Source: Hoeflea algicola
GTDB taxonomy: Bacteria > Pseudomonadota > Alphaproteobacteria > Rhizobiales > Rhizobiaceae
Assembly: GCF_026619415.1 (NCBI RefSeq)
Contig: NZ_JAOVZR010000001.1
Location: 1,922,001 to 1,986,000, forward strand
DNA: 64,000 nucleotides
Reading direction: 5' to 3'
Shown: positions 6,788 to 16,031 of the stretch, one piece after another
Numbering within the stretch: position 1 is the first letter of the stretch
Layout: every line of letters starts with the position of its first letter
Position numbers and translations under genes: made by a program
The notes under the pieces: model-generated
Seen by the model: only the letters and a program-made list of their open reading frames with translations
Told to the model about the DNA's origin: nothing
The model's database searches: none

Positions 6788-7543
6788 ATGACCCCGTTTT
6801 TCCTCGCTCGCGGCTCGGTGCTGCTTGCCGGCGCGCTTGCCGCCTCCCTGCTCGCCACACAATTGCCGGCGCGCGCCGATGACGCCAAACGCGTCGACCC
6901 CGGGGTGATCACGGTTTCCGCCGAAGGGGTTGCCGCCGTTGCGCCCGATATGGCTGTGATTTCGCTGACCGTGCTGCGAGAGGCTGAAACCGCACGCGCA
7001 GCGCTTGACGCCAACAACGCGGCGATGACCCAGGTGCTCGAAGCCATGAAGGCCGAGGGTATTGCCGAGCGCGACCTGCAGACCGGTACGTTTTCTGTCC
7101 AGCCGCGCTGGGTCTACCCCGACAATGGGGAAGGCCGTAATGATCAACCGAAAATCGTCGGCTACACCGTCAACAATACGCTGACCGTACGGGTTCGCGA
7201 TCTTGACCGGCTGGGCGCCATCCTCGACATCTCCGTCAGTCTCGGCGTCAACCAGGGCGGCGACGTGGTGTTTACCAATGACGACCAGGACAGCGCCCGC
7301 GACGACGCCCGCAAGGACGCCATCGCCAAGGCCAAAGCCAAGGCCATCGACATGACCGAGGCGCTTGGCGTCGGGCTCGGCCGCATCACCCAGATTACCG
7401 AGAGTTCCTACAGTTCGCCGCCGATGCCGATGATGCGCGCGGAAATGGCGATGGCCGCCAAGGCCGACAGTTCGGTTCCGGTGGCTGCCGGCGAGAACGA
7501 ATACCGCGTGACCGTCAGCGTCACCTGGGAAATTGCCCAGTAA
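6788..7543 (+). CDS. Periplasmic SIMPL-domain (DUF541) protein
   Basis: 251 residues with a cleavable signal peptide (hydrophobic LLAGALAASLLAT, cleavage after LPARA near residue 30). The rest is one SIMPL/DUF541 domain: GVITVSAEG at the start, DMAVISLTVLREAETA, the NTLTVRVRDLDRLGAILD block and the ARKDAIAKAKAKAIDMTEALG helix. Members of this family are secreted or outer-membrane-associated proteins linked to oxidative stress; the molecular role is not settled. It is a single-gene unit closed by the terminator at 7598-7632. The ATG at 6788 follows a GGAG box. Confidence 0.88.
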   Translation: MTPFFLARGSVLLAGALAASLLATQLPARADDAKRVDPGVITVSAEGVAAVAPDMAVISLTVLREAETARAALDANNAAMTQVLEAMKAEGIAERDLQTGTFSVQPRWVYPDNGEGRNDQPKIVGYTVNNTLTVRVRDLDRLGAILDISVSLGVNQGGDVVFTNDDQDSARDDARKDAIAKAKAKAIDMTEALGVGLGRITQITESSYSSPPMPMMRAEMAMAAKADSSVPVAAGENEYRVTVSVTWEIAQ

Positions 7544-7597
7544 CGGCAACAGCAACGAGCCGCAGTGGCATTTGCGCGGCCGATATCAGCAACAATG

Positions 7598-7632
7598 CAA
7601 AACCCCGGGAGATCCGCTCTCCCGGGGTTTTG
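7598..7632. terminator. Bidirectional intrinsic terminator
   Basis: A 15-bp perfect stem, CAAAACCCCGGGAGA paired with TCTCCCGGGGTTTTG, with a five-base loop and A/T runs on both sides. It separates the SIMPL gene (+) from the convergent exported-protein gene (-). Confidence 0.9.
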
Positions 7633-7657
7633 TTCATTCAAAGTTCTTGCGAGTGGT

Positions 7658-8038
7658 TTAGCGGCGAACGCTGATCACCGGGCAGTGGCGCTGATTGGCG
7701 AAGGCAACCCGCATCCAGCGGCCGTGACGGGCCCCTTCAACAACAACCCGGCGGTGGTTGTCGCGGACAATGTGGGTCCGGTTCAGACCCATGTTGCGGG
7801 CCTTGCGCAGCGCCTTGCGGGGCTTGCATTCGCTGCGGGCTTGATGACGCGGACGCTCGAACCGGTCCCAGCCACGGTCGCCGCGACGGCCATCACTGCG
7901 AACCATGATGGCGCTGTTGGCGCTGCCGATGGAGAAGCTGAAACCGACGTCGCCGGCAGTGGCGGCGGGAGCGGATGCGGCGACGCCGGCAGAAGCGACG
8001 ACAAGGGCGGCGAGTGTATTGCGCAGGAAGGTTTTCAT
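7658..8038 (-). CDS. Small exported basic protein
   Basis: 126 residues from the ATG at 8038, which follows a GGAG box (a longer frame to 8119 has no such signal). A signal peptide is clear (MKTFLRNTLAALVVASAGVAASA, cleavage after ATAG near residue 32). The mature part is rich in Arg (DGRRGDRGWDRFERPRH, KALRKARNMGLNRTHIVRDNHRRVVVEG), with two Cys that could form a disulfide. Similar short secreted proteins are common in Rhizobiales, but I cannot name a function. Confidence 0.7.
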   Translation of the reverse strand: MKTFLRNTLAALVVASAGVAASAPAATAGDVGFSFSIGSANSAIMVRSDGRRGDRGWDRFERPRHQARSECKPRKALRKARNMGLNRTHIVRDNHRRVVVEGARHGRWMRVAFANQRHCPVISVRR

Positions 8039-8210
8039 GGCTTTTCTCCTCGTGGGGCGCCTCTGGCGCCAAATGGTTGATCTCATGCACCGATCGTTTG
8101 TGCCGATCGATTGACCCACATTATCCCCGCCTGCCTGAACCCAATCGGAACTGCCTGTTCATCTGTCGTTCAGAAAAATTGCCCGCCCTAATCGGGCTTA
8201 AAAGCCCCGC

Positions 8211-8812
8211 TCACAATTCCCGCCCCCAGACCTGCAACGGCTTGGTGGTTTCCTCCATCTCGCCAAGGTCGGGCCATCTGAATTGCGCCACCAGACCTTC
8301 GAGCGGCCGGTAGCCGCGCCGCCGCCAGAAGCCATCAAGCGGGACATGATCGGCCGGCCGCGCCGGGTGATCATCCGGCCGAACCACGGCGGCGAACACG
8401 GCGCGCCCAAAGCCCTGCGCCCGGCCCGCAGCTTCGCGCATTTGGAAAATCGTTTGCCTGCGCCCTGCCCGCGCCAAGCCGGCTCCAGCACCGATTCGGC
8501 GAGGTAGAAATAATCCGCGGGATCAAGTCCCGCGCGGGCGAACGGGATGGCAAATTCGCTGGCGTGATCAGCCAGCGGCGCTGCCGTGGCAGCGCCGACC
8601 ATGCGGCCCGCCGGATCTCGCGCGGCAATCACCACCGCGCCCTCGGAGGCGGCGAACTGCGCGAGATACCGCGCCTCATAGGCAGCGTCGCCGGCATAGA
8701 GATAGGGCCAGGCGGCAAACACCGAGATCCTGAGCCGCGCCAGATCATCAAGCGCGGCTGCGACCTCGCCCGCCGACAGCAGCGAAAACGTCAGTTGCCC
8801 GTTCGATTGCAC
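8211..8812 (-). pseudogene. GNAT-family acetyltransferase, frameshifted
   Basis: The frame from a GTG at 8812 encodes a GNAT N-terminal half (LARLRISVFAAWPYLYAGD, VIAARDPAGRMVGAATAAP, the acetyl-CoA loop WRGQGAGK). It then becomes nonsense-like to 8198. The genuine C-terminal half lies in the -1 frame (TIFQMREAAGRAQGFGRAVF ... FWRRRGYRPLEGLVAQFRW, ending at 8211). The shift falls near 8451-8462, so one base appears missing. If real, the enzyme is dead because the second half of the acetyl-CoA site is lost; an assembly error is equally plausible. It sits just upstream of, and codirectional with, the exported-protein gene. Confidence 0.7.
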
Positions 8813-8825
8813 CGGTCTTGTCGCC

Positions 8826-9239
8826 TCAGCCAGCCTTAACCTGTTTGGTCCAGTCGTTGAGGTTGTAGCTGGTCGACACCCGGCTGATCAGCTTGTCGTC
8901 GATTTCGAAAAAGATCCCAGCCGGCAGCGAATAGCGCTGGCCATTGGCTTCGGGCAATCCTTCGGCGGTGGCGAGATAGCTGCCACGCACGGTAAATTCA
9001 GCTGCAGCTCGGTTGCCGCTCTCATCCACCATGATGGCAATGTCGCCGAGTTCCTCGTCATAATGGCGGGCCATGGAGGCATTGAACCAGCGGAATTTCT
9101 CCTTGCCAATCTCGCGGCCGCCCTGGTTGATGTCGTGGATCACATCGTCGCTGAGGCATGCCAGCATGGCGTCGAAATCCTTGGCGTTGAAGGCGTCGAG
9201 GTAGCGGCTGATCAGGGCTGTGGTTTCAACTCGGCTCAT
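8826..9239 (-). CDS. NTF2-like / ketosteroid-isomerase-type protein
   Basis: 137 residues from the ATG at 9239 (MSRVETTALISRYLDAFNAK). The pattern of an N-terminal helix, LACLSDDVIHDINQGGREIGKEKF, then beta strands ending in LISRVSTSYNLNDW is that of the SnoaL-like NTF2 fold. Such proteins act as small isomerases, hydrolases or binding domains, and the substrate cannot be read from sequence. It lies 13 bp upstream of the GNAT gene on the same strand. Confidence 0.8.
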   Translation of the reverse strand: MSRVETTALISRYLDAFNAKDFDAMLACLSDDVIHDINQGGREIGKEKFRWFNASMARHYDEELGDIAIMVDESGNRAAAEFTVRGSYLATAEGLPEANGQRYSLPAGIFFEIDDKLISRVSTSYNLNDWTKQVKAG

Positions 9240-9376
9240 GGCGGGCTCCCGGTGGCAAAAGATTGGCAGACAGGGTGGAAAACAGATCACCAGAGGTGCC
9301 ACAGGCCGCAAGCCCGACGCAAGCGGCAATTACCGGCCTGCGCGCAAGGCTGCACCGGATCCCGTGGGCAAAGGTG

Positions 9377-9823
9377 TCAGGACGGATCGAGACTGGCGAT
9401 TTCGGCCCGCAACCGGGCTATAGCGTCCGCTGCGTGTCCAGCGCCGAGATCGTAGAGCCGGCTGGCAAGATCTCCCAGAACTGCAGCCTCGCGCGTTCCG
9501 ATTTCGGCAAAGACTTCTTCTCCCTTTGGCGTCAACGCCACAAATGGCGAGCGCTTGTGGCGGGGATTGGCAACGAATTCAAGCAGCCCCAGTTTTACCA
9601 GCGCATTGGAGATCTGCTGGATGTGCTGGCGGGTGACATTCTTGGCCCGCGCCACGTCCGGCACCGTGCCCTGGCCATTGATCGACAGATGCTCCATCAG
9701 CGCGCGCATCGCACTGGTGACCTTGAGATCGGCGTGCAGCCGATCGCCCAGTGCCGCGAGCGCATTGGAGCCGCGGCGGATTTCGAAAAACAACCGCGAG
9801 AGCTCCGCCGTCTTGTCTGTCAT
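9377..9823 (-). CDS. MarR-family transcriptional regulator
   Basis: 148 residues from the ATG at 9823, which has an AGTGGG-type ribosome-binding site (longer in-frame starts have none). It has the winged-helix DNA-binding core: VTSAMRALMEHLSINGQGTVPDVARAKNVTRQHIQQISNALVKLGLLEF, then the wing PRHKRSPFVALTPKGEEVF. The flanking helices would form the dimer interface. MarR proteins usually repress nearby genes and respond to small aromatic ligands. The NTF2-like gene downstream, 137 bp away, is a possible target. Confidence 0.88.
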   Translation of the reverse strand: MTDKTAELSRLFFEIRRGSNALAALGDRLHADLKVTSAMRALMEHLSINGQGTVPDVARAKNVTRQHIQQISNALVKLGLLEFVANPRHKRSPFVALTPKGEEVFAEIGTREAAVLGDLASRLYDLGAGHAADAIARLRAEIASLDPS

Positions 9824-10875
9824 TCCCACTCCCCGGGGGCGCGTCCCCCGCATTGCTGTCACCATCGGGTCCGAGACACGGGCTGCGACCGAGCCACCTG
9901 CACGAACGGAGGCCAAGATGCCCTTTTTGACCCCACCACTTCAAGGCCCGGTGACGGCATCGTCCTATTGATCCCGGCTTTTGCGCCACGGAGCAGCAGT
10001 AGCGGCCCCGTTGATGCGTGGACGTCGGATGGTTCAACGATGATAGGGTGTAGCGCTGACCGGAGCCGGACGGCACGCCAATTCCCCCGCCGGCATATAA
10101 TGCTGGCGGGTTGAACAGAAACTCCGGGCTCCGGAGGGCCGCGCGCGGGCGTCGCCTCAGAAGGAATGGGTAGTATGGGTGGCGCACCTCACGCGCGGGC
10201 CCGATCATCGCCGGATGATGTCCACATCCGACAGACGGCAACAGGCTTTGCGTTGTCCGCTTGAGGGTTTTCACCCGACGCGGAGATCCTCGGAACTGAC
10301 CGAACCGCTGCCCTGGACAGGGGCCGCGGAGCAAGCTTCTGGCGCGGGGGTCCGGCACGGTTTGCATCCCCGCCACAAGGCTGCATGGACGTGATCGTTC
10401 AGGCAAAACACCTGAACGCGCCACGCACGACGGGGGCGAAAACCGCCACAGGCCCGGTCCGCTGTCAGATCCCAGCGCCCGGCATGCGGGCACGAGAATC
10501 CGAGGTCGGTCCGGTGGCTGGCTGAACCCGCTCACCCGCAAGGATGATCAGATCTGCCAGCGGAGCCACGCTGGTCACCGCCTCCCCCGTTTCCCGCCAC
10601 ACGTTACGGCGAGATCCGAGAGGCCTTCCTCCCACTTGGCTCGAAGCGTTCGCGATCCATCCGGCAGCGGGAGCGCCAGCAGTGTGGCATGGGCGCGGAG
10701 GGTGTGGAAAAAATCGGCGAGATTTTTTGTGAGGCTGGATCGGCGCCGCGGATGGAGAGAAGGGCAAATGGCACAACTATTCGAGATCGCGGGCGGGCGG
10801 GCAGCGTGATAGAATCGGTGTTGAGGGCCACACAGCAGCGTGGACAGGTGCGGCGCGCGACGGGGAGCGAAGATC
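9824..10875. other. 1.05 kb GC-rich region without a recognisable gene
   Basis: Six-frame reading gives only low-complexity Arg/Pro/Gly frames with no family signature. Several strong hairpins are present: 10086-10110 (11-bp stem, three-base loop), one near 10120-10135 (CTCCGG/CCGGAG), 10396-10418 (8-bp stem) and one near 10476-10490 (GCCCG/CGGGC). I checked for signatures of RNase P RNA, tmRNA, SRP RNA and the cobalamin riboswitch and did not find them. It may hold the phosphatase promoter and an unassigned structured RNA, or be decayed coding DNA. Confidence 0.4.
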
Positions 10876-11433
10876 ATGAGCCAAAGCGCCGAAAACGCTT
10901 TTACCGGCATACAGAATGCCCATGTCGCTGACTTGCGGTTCATGGCGCTGGCAGACGGGCGCACGCATCCCAATGGCTGGCCGTGCCGGCTGCTGGTGAC
11001 CAGCCAATCCGAGGCGCGCCGATTTCACACCACGTTGGGCGCGACCCATGTGCTGAGCATCAAGGGCACCAAGACCAAATATCTGGGGCCCAAAGATCTG
11101 CCGGACAGGCATCACCTGTTGATGGTCTTCAATGATGTTCCCGATGCGGCGCACAGCGTGCCGCCGACACGAGCGCACATTGAGGAGATGCAGCGCTGGA
11201 TGCTGGCTCTGCCCGAAGATACAGCCTTGATCGTCCATTGCCTGCAAGGCGTGCACCGGTCGGCAGCAACCGCCTTGGGATTTCTGGCTCAACAGGTCCC
11301 GCCACACGAGGCGATGAAACTGCTCAGACAGATCAAGCCCGAAGCCATGCCCAATCCGCTGGTCGTGTCGCTTTGGGACGATTTCCTGAATTTCGAGGGC
11401 GCGCTGGTTGCTGCGGCCCGGGACCGCGCGTGA
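10876..11433 (+). CDS. Tyrosine/dual-specificity phosphatase-like protein
   Basis: 185 residues from the ATG at 10876 (GGGGAG box 12 bp upstream). The phosphatase signature HCLQGVHRSA carries the nucleophile Cys122 and the phosphate-binding Arg128; upstream LMVFNDVPDAAHSVPPTRAHIEEM resembles the general-acid region. Proteins of this type are annotated in rhizobia as cytosolic tyrosine phosphatase-like. Substrate unknown. It is monocistronic, with a long non-coding region upstream. Confidence 0.82.
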   Translation: MSQSAENAFTGIQNAHVADLRFMALADGRTHPNGWPCRLLVTSQSEARRFHTTLGATHVLSIKGTKTKYLGPKDLPDRHHLLMVFNDVPDAAHSVPPTRAHIEEMQRWMLALPEDTALIVHCLQGVHRSAATALGFLAQQVPPHEAMKLLRQIKPEAMPNPLVVSLWDDFLNFEGALVAAARDRA

Positions 11434-11753
11434 AAGATCGGCTGATCCCGGCGGTGACGGCGCCACAGAAGTGGAGCGTGTTTTGGCGTTGCCGCAAATT
11501 CCCAGTCTGACGGTGGCTTCACCCCCTCCCCACTCCCCACAGGCGGGAGGGGCTTATCCGGCCTCACCTCTTCGCAATCATTTCCCGCGGAGCCAGGGAT
11601 TCATTCCGTGATGGATCAACACGGCTGAACGTCTTTAGGAACGCGCGATGGATTCCGGCAGGCAACCCGCCGCAGCGGTGGCCTTGGTCGCTGCCCAGGA
11701 ATGGCAAAACGACGGGACCAAGCCTCCCGGATTGCCCGCCAATAGGCGGTACC
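11434..11753. other. Intergenic region between convergent genes
   Basis: No gene is seen. A pyrimidine-rich stretch (CCCCCTCCCCACTCCCCACA near 11521-11540) followed by GGCGGGAGGGGC can fold back on itself and may end transcription from the phosphatase gene. Confidence 0.4.
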
Positions 11754-13358
11754 TCAGTTGACCAGCCGCAAGCCTGATACCGATTGGCCGATCGCCGAAA
11801 ACGCCTGTTTCAGCGAAGCCACGTCGCTGGCCATGAAGAAATTCTCCTTGCGCGTGGCGCAATTGGAAAACAGGCTCACCACTGACGACGACGAGGTTTT
11901 GTAGAGCACGGTATAGACCTCGACCCCAAGCTTCTTGATCGCCACACACATGTTGGCTGTCGACTGATTAAGGTAAGATTCGGCCGCAGACTGGGTGGTC
12001 GTCGAATTGATGCGCTTGTCGGCCAGGAACCCGTAGGAGCCATAATCGGATTTGTTGATGGTGCTGCTGGCGCCGTAGGAAACATTGGTGCCATCGGTCA
12101 TGATCACCAGAATTTTGGATGCATTTTCAGTGCCAAATGGCGCAGCCTGTGTATAGGGCGCATTGGGTGACAATACACGCCAGCCCCACGCCAGACCCTC
12201 GGCAATATTGGTGCCCGAACCATTCCAGAACTGCATCGCATCAATGCCAGATCTGACCTTTGTGAGGTCTGTTGTCAGCGGCACGATCGGTGTCGGGCAG
12301 GCGCGGTTCGGCCCCAGCGTCAGCGGCCCCACATTATCCCGGAAATCCCCGGGGACCGCGGTCTGGGTCTTGTACTTGGTTGTCGAGCGCTGCACCGTGG
12401 CATGGTCGCCGGAGACGCCATCATCAAGCCAGGAATTGTTGAACGCCGTGGAACTGTTTCCACCCGTGCTGATCCGGTTGCCGGGCTCATCGGGGGCAAA
12501 ATAGGGCACAAACAGCGTATTGGGATTGCTGGCATCGGGCGGGGTGAGATCGGTATTGTAGGGTACAGGCCGGGCCTCGACGCAGCCCTTCCAGCTTGTC
12601 CCCGACCAGCTAAACAGATTGAAATGGTGCGGGTAGTTTGAAGAATTGAAATCGGCGCTGTTGTTGCCTTTGGATTTTCGGGTCGCTCGCTGCGCATCGG
12701 TGAGAAACGTCCAGCCATTATAGACCGAATTTCCGGCGGTATCGATCCAGCTGCTGTTGTAGCCCTCACCCTTGACATTGACGCTGGTGACGAACGGAAT
12801 GAGCCCGACCTTGAGGCTTTGTTGCGAGGTATCAACATCATCCAGGGCATCAAGCAGGGCGTGAGAAGCGTCCTTCAGCGCGCTGATGCCGCCTGATCCC
12901 ATGGACCCGGTATTATCAAGCGCGATCGCGATTTCGATATCGCGGGTTGAAACATAGGTGGAGGCCGACGCCGCAATCGTGTTGGGCATGAACCGGCCAA
13001 GAAAGACCAGGGGTATGGTCACCTGCGCGTAGGCATCGGAGCGGATGTAGTTCATTCCCATGGTCAGATCGATGTTCTCATTGACCAGGGTCATGTCATC
13101 GTTTTGCGACACTTGCGCCTGGAGGATCTGACGATAAATGGTTTCGCGATCGACCGGCTCCGAGGATTTCTTGGAAACCGCCAGAACCGCGCTATCGACC
13201 ATGTTCTGCAATTCGACCTTGGCGCGGGACATGTTGGTGTAATCCACTGCAAAGCCTGCCGAGACAAACAGCAACGGCACAAGGGCCGCGGCGAAGATGC
13301 CGAAATTGCCACGGTTACATTGCCAGATCTTTCTGGGCTCCACACACTTCGAACGCAT
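11754..13358 (-). CDS. TadG-like pilus-associated protein with von Willebrand A domain
   Basis: 534 residues. The N-terminus (NRGNFGIFAAALVPLLFVSAGFAVDY) is the TadE/TadG-type membrane segment, followed by SRAKVELQNMVDSAVLAVSK, typical of Flp-pilus minor components. A vWA domain starts near 141 with the MIDAS motif DNTGSMG (148-154: D148, T150, S152) and has a later VIMTDGTN strand. It contains a roughly 250-residue Ser/Asn/Thr-rich insert before the second half of vWA. Family members are envelope proteins thought to help assemble or anchor Tad pili. No other tad gene is nearby, so this is an orphan copy. The start ATG at 13358 is the only good one. Confidence 0.85.
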   Translation of the reverse strand: MRSKCVEPRKIWQCNRGNFGIFAAALVPLLFVSAGFAVDYTNMSRAKVELQNMVDSAVLAVSKKSSEPVDRETIYRQILQAQVSQNDDMTLVNENIDLTMGMNYIRSDAYAQVTIPLVFLGRFMPNTIAASASTYVSTRDIEIAIALDNTGSMGSGGISALKDASHALLDALDDVDTSQQSLKVGLIPFVTSVNVKGEGYNSSWIDTAGNSVYNGWTFLTDAQRATRKSKGNNSADFNSSNYPHHFNLFSWSGTSWKGCVEARPVPYNTDLTPPDASNPNTLFVPYFAPDEPGNRISTGGNSSTAFNNSWLDDGVSGDHATVQRSTTKYKTQTAVPGDFRDNVGPLTLGPNRACPTPIVPLTTDLTKVRSGIDAMQFWNGSGTNIAEGLAWGWRVLSPNAPYTQAAPFGTENASKILVIMTDGTNVSYGASSTINKSDYGSYGFLADKRINSTTTQSAAESYLNQSTANMCVAIKKLGVEVYTVLYKTSSSSVVSLFSNCATRKENFFMASDVASLKQAFSAIGQSVSGLRLVN

Positions 13359-13604
13359 GCGATCACTCCAACAGTTTGAGGTGGTATCGTGAAACGAAAT
13401 CTGATCCCGCAGACGATTGGACTACTACTGTAAAGGGAGACTTAAAGAAAATGCCCGCGCAACACGGCGGCAAAGTCTTCTCCTGATCATGATGAACAAT
13501 TCCTCACTGCCGTCGGGATAATTGTTTGTTTTTGCATGGCTTTACGCCGCAAACGGTGCCGTGCCGTGTGACACTCAGCGGCGCAAAGGCACACTGGCGC
13601 GCGC

Positions 13605-14810
13605 TTAAAAATCCGGAAAGCCGCGGGCTTTCCATTCGGCGCGCGGGATCGCGGTGCCGATGCTCAGCGCAAAGCTTGCAACCTTGAAGGCGTCATCATC
13701 GACCGTGCAGCGGAACGACAGCGCATACCAGGCGCCGCCGGCGCGGAAGGCGGCATCGGGGACGGCCAGCACATTGCCGCTGTCGAGCCGGTAGGCCGGC
13801 AGCAGTTCGGGCTGGTAGGCCGGTGTGGCGTTGCGCAACTGCTCGCGCAACTCCGAGGTGCAGAGCTGGCTGGCGCGGATTTCGCGCGGCAGGCTGCCCA
13901 TCGCCACCATCGCCGCACGGTCCTCGGTCAGAACCGGCGAGAACAACCGCTCAACCTCGGTCAGTTCGCCCGGGGCTGTGGTGTCGGTGTCGGTGTCGGC
14001 TGGGCTACCGGCAGTGTTGTCGGCAGGCGGCTGGCTGGCATCGGCTTCGCTGGCATCCGGCTCGGCGGGGTCGACCGGGGCGGTGGCCGGCGGCAATGTG
14101 CCGGGCTCGGGCTCGCTCAACGTGTCTTGCGGCAGGCCGGACGCGGGCAAGGTAATTTCCGGCAGCGAAAGCCCCGCGATCTCTGGCTCTTGCGGTTCGG
14201 GCTCTGGTTGAGCTTCCTCCGGTTCCGGTGGGGTTTGTTCCGATACGTCGGGCGTCACGGCGGCGGCATCGGTTGGGGCCGGGTCAGGCTCGGTGGATTC
14301 CGGCACAGGCGGTTGAGTGGCGGGTTCGGTCTCGGACTCTATATCCGACGGCTCCGCCTCGGCAGGTTCGGTTGAACTGTTGCCATCGAGCGCCACCCGC
14401 GGCCCGGCGTCGCGTTCGCCAAACTGGAACACCGGCCGAAATACCGGGATCGGCACCGCCTCGCCTGCTGCCGGCTCTCCGGAGGGAGGCGGAGCTGCAG
14501 CTTGTTCCAACTCCGGTTTGGGCGGACTTTCAGCCTGCTCAGGCGCTTCGGGCGCGGGCGGCTCCTCGGTCGCCGGTTCGGGCGTTTCCGGCTCAGGCTC
14601 GGCTTCTTGTGCCGGCTCCGGCTTCGGATTTGGTTCCGGCTCCGGCGGGGCGACCAGCGTCACCTCCACCACCTGCTCGTCCGGTTCCGGCTCGGCCACA
14701 GGCACGGGCAGCCGCATCAGCAACGCCGCAAACACCACGCCATGCAGCGCCAGCGACACCAGCAAGGCGCGGCTCAGTCCGTCTGACCAGATCCTGTGCA
14801 AAATCCTCAT
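13605..14810 (-). CDS. DUF930-domain protein with TonB-like Pro/Glu-rich linker
   Basis: 401 residues from the ATG at 14810 (MRILHRIWSDG). One N-terminal membrane helix (ALLVSLALHGVVFAALLMRL) is followed by a very long Pro-Glu-rich low-complexity region (about 35-285, PEPEPNPKPEPAQEAEPEPE). A conserved C-terminal DUF930 domain follows (VERLFSPVLTEDRAAMVAMG ... LCTSELREQLRN ... WYALSFRCTVDDD). The layout resembles TonB/TolA, with a cytoplasmic-membrane anchor, a rigid periplasm-spanning linker and a globular tip. DUF930 proteins are largely restricted to Rhizobiales and have no assigned function. Confidence 0.85.
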   Translation of the reverse strand: MRILHRIWSDGLSRALLVSLALHGVVFAALLMRLPVPVAEPEPDEQVVEVTLVAPPEPEPNPKPEPAQEAEPEPETPEPATEEPPAPEAPEQAESPPKPELEQAAAPPPSGEPAAGEAVPIPVFRPVFQFGERDAGPRVALDGNSSTEPAEAEPSDIESETEPATQPPVPESTEPDPAPTDAAAVTPDVSEQTPPEPEEAQPEPEPQEPEIAGLSLPEITLPASGLPQDTLSEPEPGTLPPATAPVDPAEPDASEADASQPPADNTAGSPADTDTDTTAPGELTEVERLFSPVLTEDRAAMVAMGSLPREIRASQLCTSELREQLRNATPAYQPELLPAYRLDSGNVLAVPDAAFRAGGAWYALSFRCTVDDDAFKVASFALSIGTAIPRAEWKARGFPDF

Positions 14811-14981
14811 GGGCGATCCATAGCAGCAAATACGGCCCGGCAAGGGCAGGAGCCGAGATTGTTTTCATCACTTTGGTGTTAACCGCCCAAGGCCGGGCCA
14901 GGCGAGGGTGTAACGCCGCACCAGCTTGCCCCGCGCAGCACTTGCTGGCATGACAGGTGCACAGTTTCACGGGGATGCCAG

Positions 14982-15605
14982 ATGAGCGGATACACACTTT
15001 ACTGGAAGCCGGGATCGGGCTCGATGGTTGTCGAAGCAGCACTGCTGCTGATCGGGCTGCCCTTTGACAACGTCCGGATCGAAAATACCGCCGGACTGGC
15101 CAGACCTGACTTCCTGGCGCTCAACCCGGCAGGCAAGGTGCCGGTGCTCAAGCTTGCCTGTGGCGAGGTGATGGCCGAGAGCGTGGCCATTCTGCTGGCG
15201 CTCGATGACCTGTTTCCCGAGGCGCGGCTGCTGCCGCCGCACGGCACGCCGGCGCGGCACAAGGCGGTGCAATGGCTGGTCTTCATGACCGCCAACATCT
15301 ATCCCGATGCGCTGCGCTATTACTATCCCGAGCGCCATACGGTCGATCACGGCAACCAAGCCCTGGACGCGATCAAACATCAGGCGGCGCGCGACATGGA
15401 TCACGATTTCGCCCAGCTGGCGGGCGCCATCGAGGGACCGTTCCTGCTCGGCCAGAGAATGACGATTGCCGATGTCTACGCGGCGATGCTGGCCGACTGG
15501 CATGCGCCGGCGATGGACCTGCCGGAGATCAGCGAACTCTCCAAACATGTGCTGGAAAATCCCACCGTCGCCGAGGCCTGGCGCCATCACGGGTTTGGCA
15601 CATAG
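14982..15605 (+). CDS. Glutathione S-transferase-like protein
   Basis: 207 residues, standard GST length. The thioredoxin-like N-terminal domain shows LYWKPGSGSMVVEAALLLIG, the cis-Pro turn AGKVPVLKL and the glutathione-binding ES in GEVMAESVAILLAL. The all-helical C-terminal domain ends with FLLGQRMTIADVYAAMLADW, the N-capping box of the family. It probably conjugates or reduces with glutathione; the substrate is unknown. The ATG at 14982 follows a short pyrimidine-rich leader. Confidence 0.88.
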   Translation: MSGYTLYWKPGSGSMVVEAALLLIGLPFDNVRIENTAGLARPDFLALNPAGKVPVLKLACGEVMAESVAILLALDDLFPEARLLPPHGTPARHKAVQWLVFMTANIYPDALRYYYPERHTVDHGNQALDAIKHQAARDMDHDFAQLAGAIEGPFLLGQRMTIADVYAAMLADWHAPAMDLPEISELSKHVLENPTVAEAWRHHGFGT

Positions 15606-15629
15606 GCGGGCGACCAACGCTGGTCCGGT

Positions 15630-15863
15630 CTATTTCGGCGCGAACACCATCGCCGCCAGTTTGACAGCCGCCAACAGGAACGGGGCGGCGTGCATCAGCA
15701 AATCGAAAATGTCGATCGGCTTGATCAATGAGCCAGCCATCAGCATTTTCAGCTTCTCCCAGATATGCGGCTCCGGAAAGAACGGCGCCAGCCCCAGCGT
15801 CAGACAGGCGATGATGACGATCGGCCAGGATATCTGGTCGAGAAACTGGGCAAGGAATTCCAT
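15630..15863 (-). CDS. Small two-helix membrane protein
   Basis: 77 residues from the ATG at 15863, nine bases after GGAGA. Two hydrophobic stretches (ISWPIVIIACLTLGLAPFF and LLMHAAPFLLAAVKLAAMVF) flank a short polar loop with PHIWEKLKML. Homologues are widespread in proteobacteria and are often labelled 'RND transporter' without evidence. It converges on the GST gene, with a 24-bp gap. I cannot assign a function. Confidence 0.75.
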   Translation of the reverse strand: MEFLAQFLDQISWPIVIIACLTLGLAPFFPEPHIWEKLKMLMAGSLIKPIDIFDLLMHAAPFLLAAVKLAAMVFAPK

Positions 15864-16031
15864 CAGCAAAGGTCTCCGGCAGGGTGCGGCCTCGGACAGG
15901 ACGCAGCAGTGGTAAGGCGCATATCGTGCGGATGGGCGGGGAGTTCCAGTTCAAAACATGCAATTGGGTGAATATGTCGCGGTGGTCGGCTGGGGGCAGA
16001 CCATCGAAATCACCGACCTGTAGCCTATACC

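Noticed and set aside
9579..10541. 320-residue frame on the - strand
   Set aside because: Arg/Pro/Gly-rich and partly antisense to the MarR gene; no domain or start signal.
9824..10875. RNase P RNA, tmRNA, SRP RNA or cobalamin riboswitch
   Set aside because: None of the signature segments (for example GAGGAAAGTCCGGGCT or a tag-peptide frame) was found on either strand.
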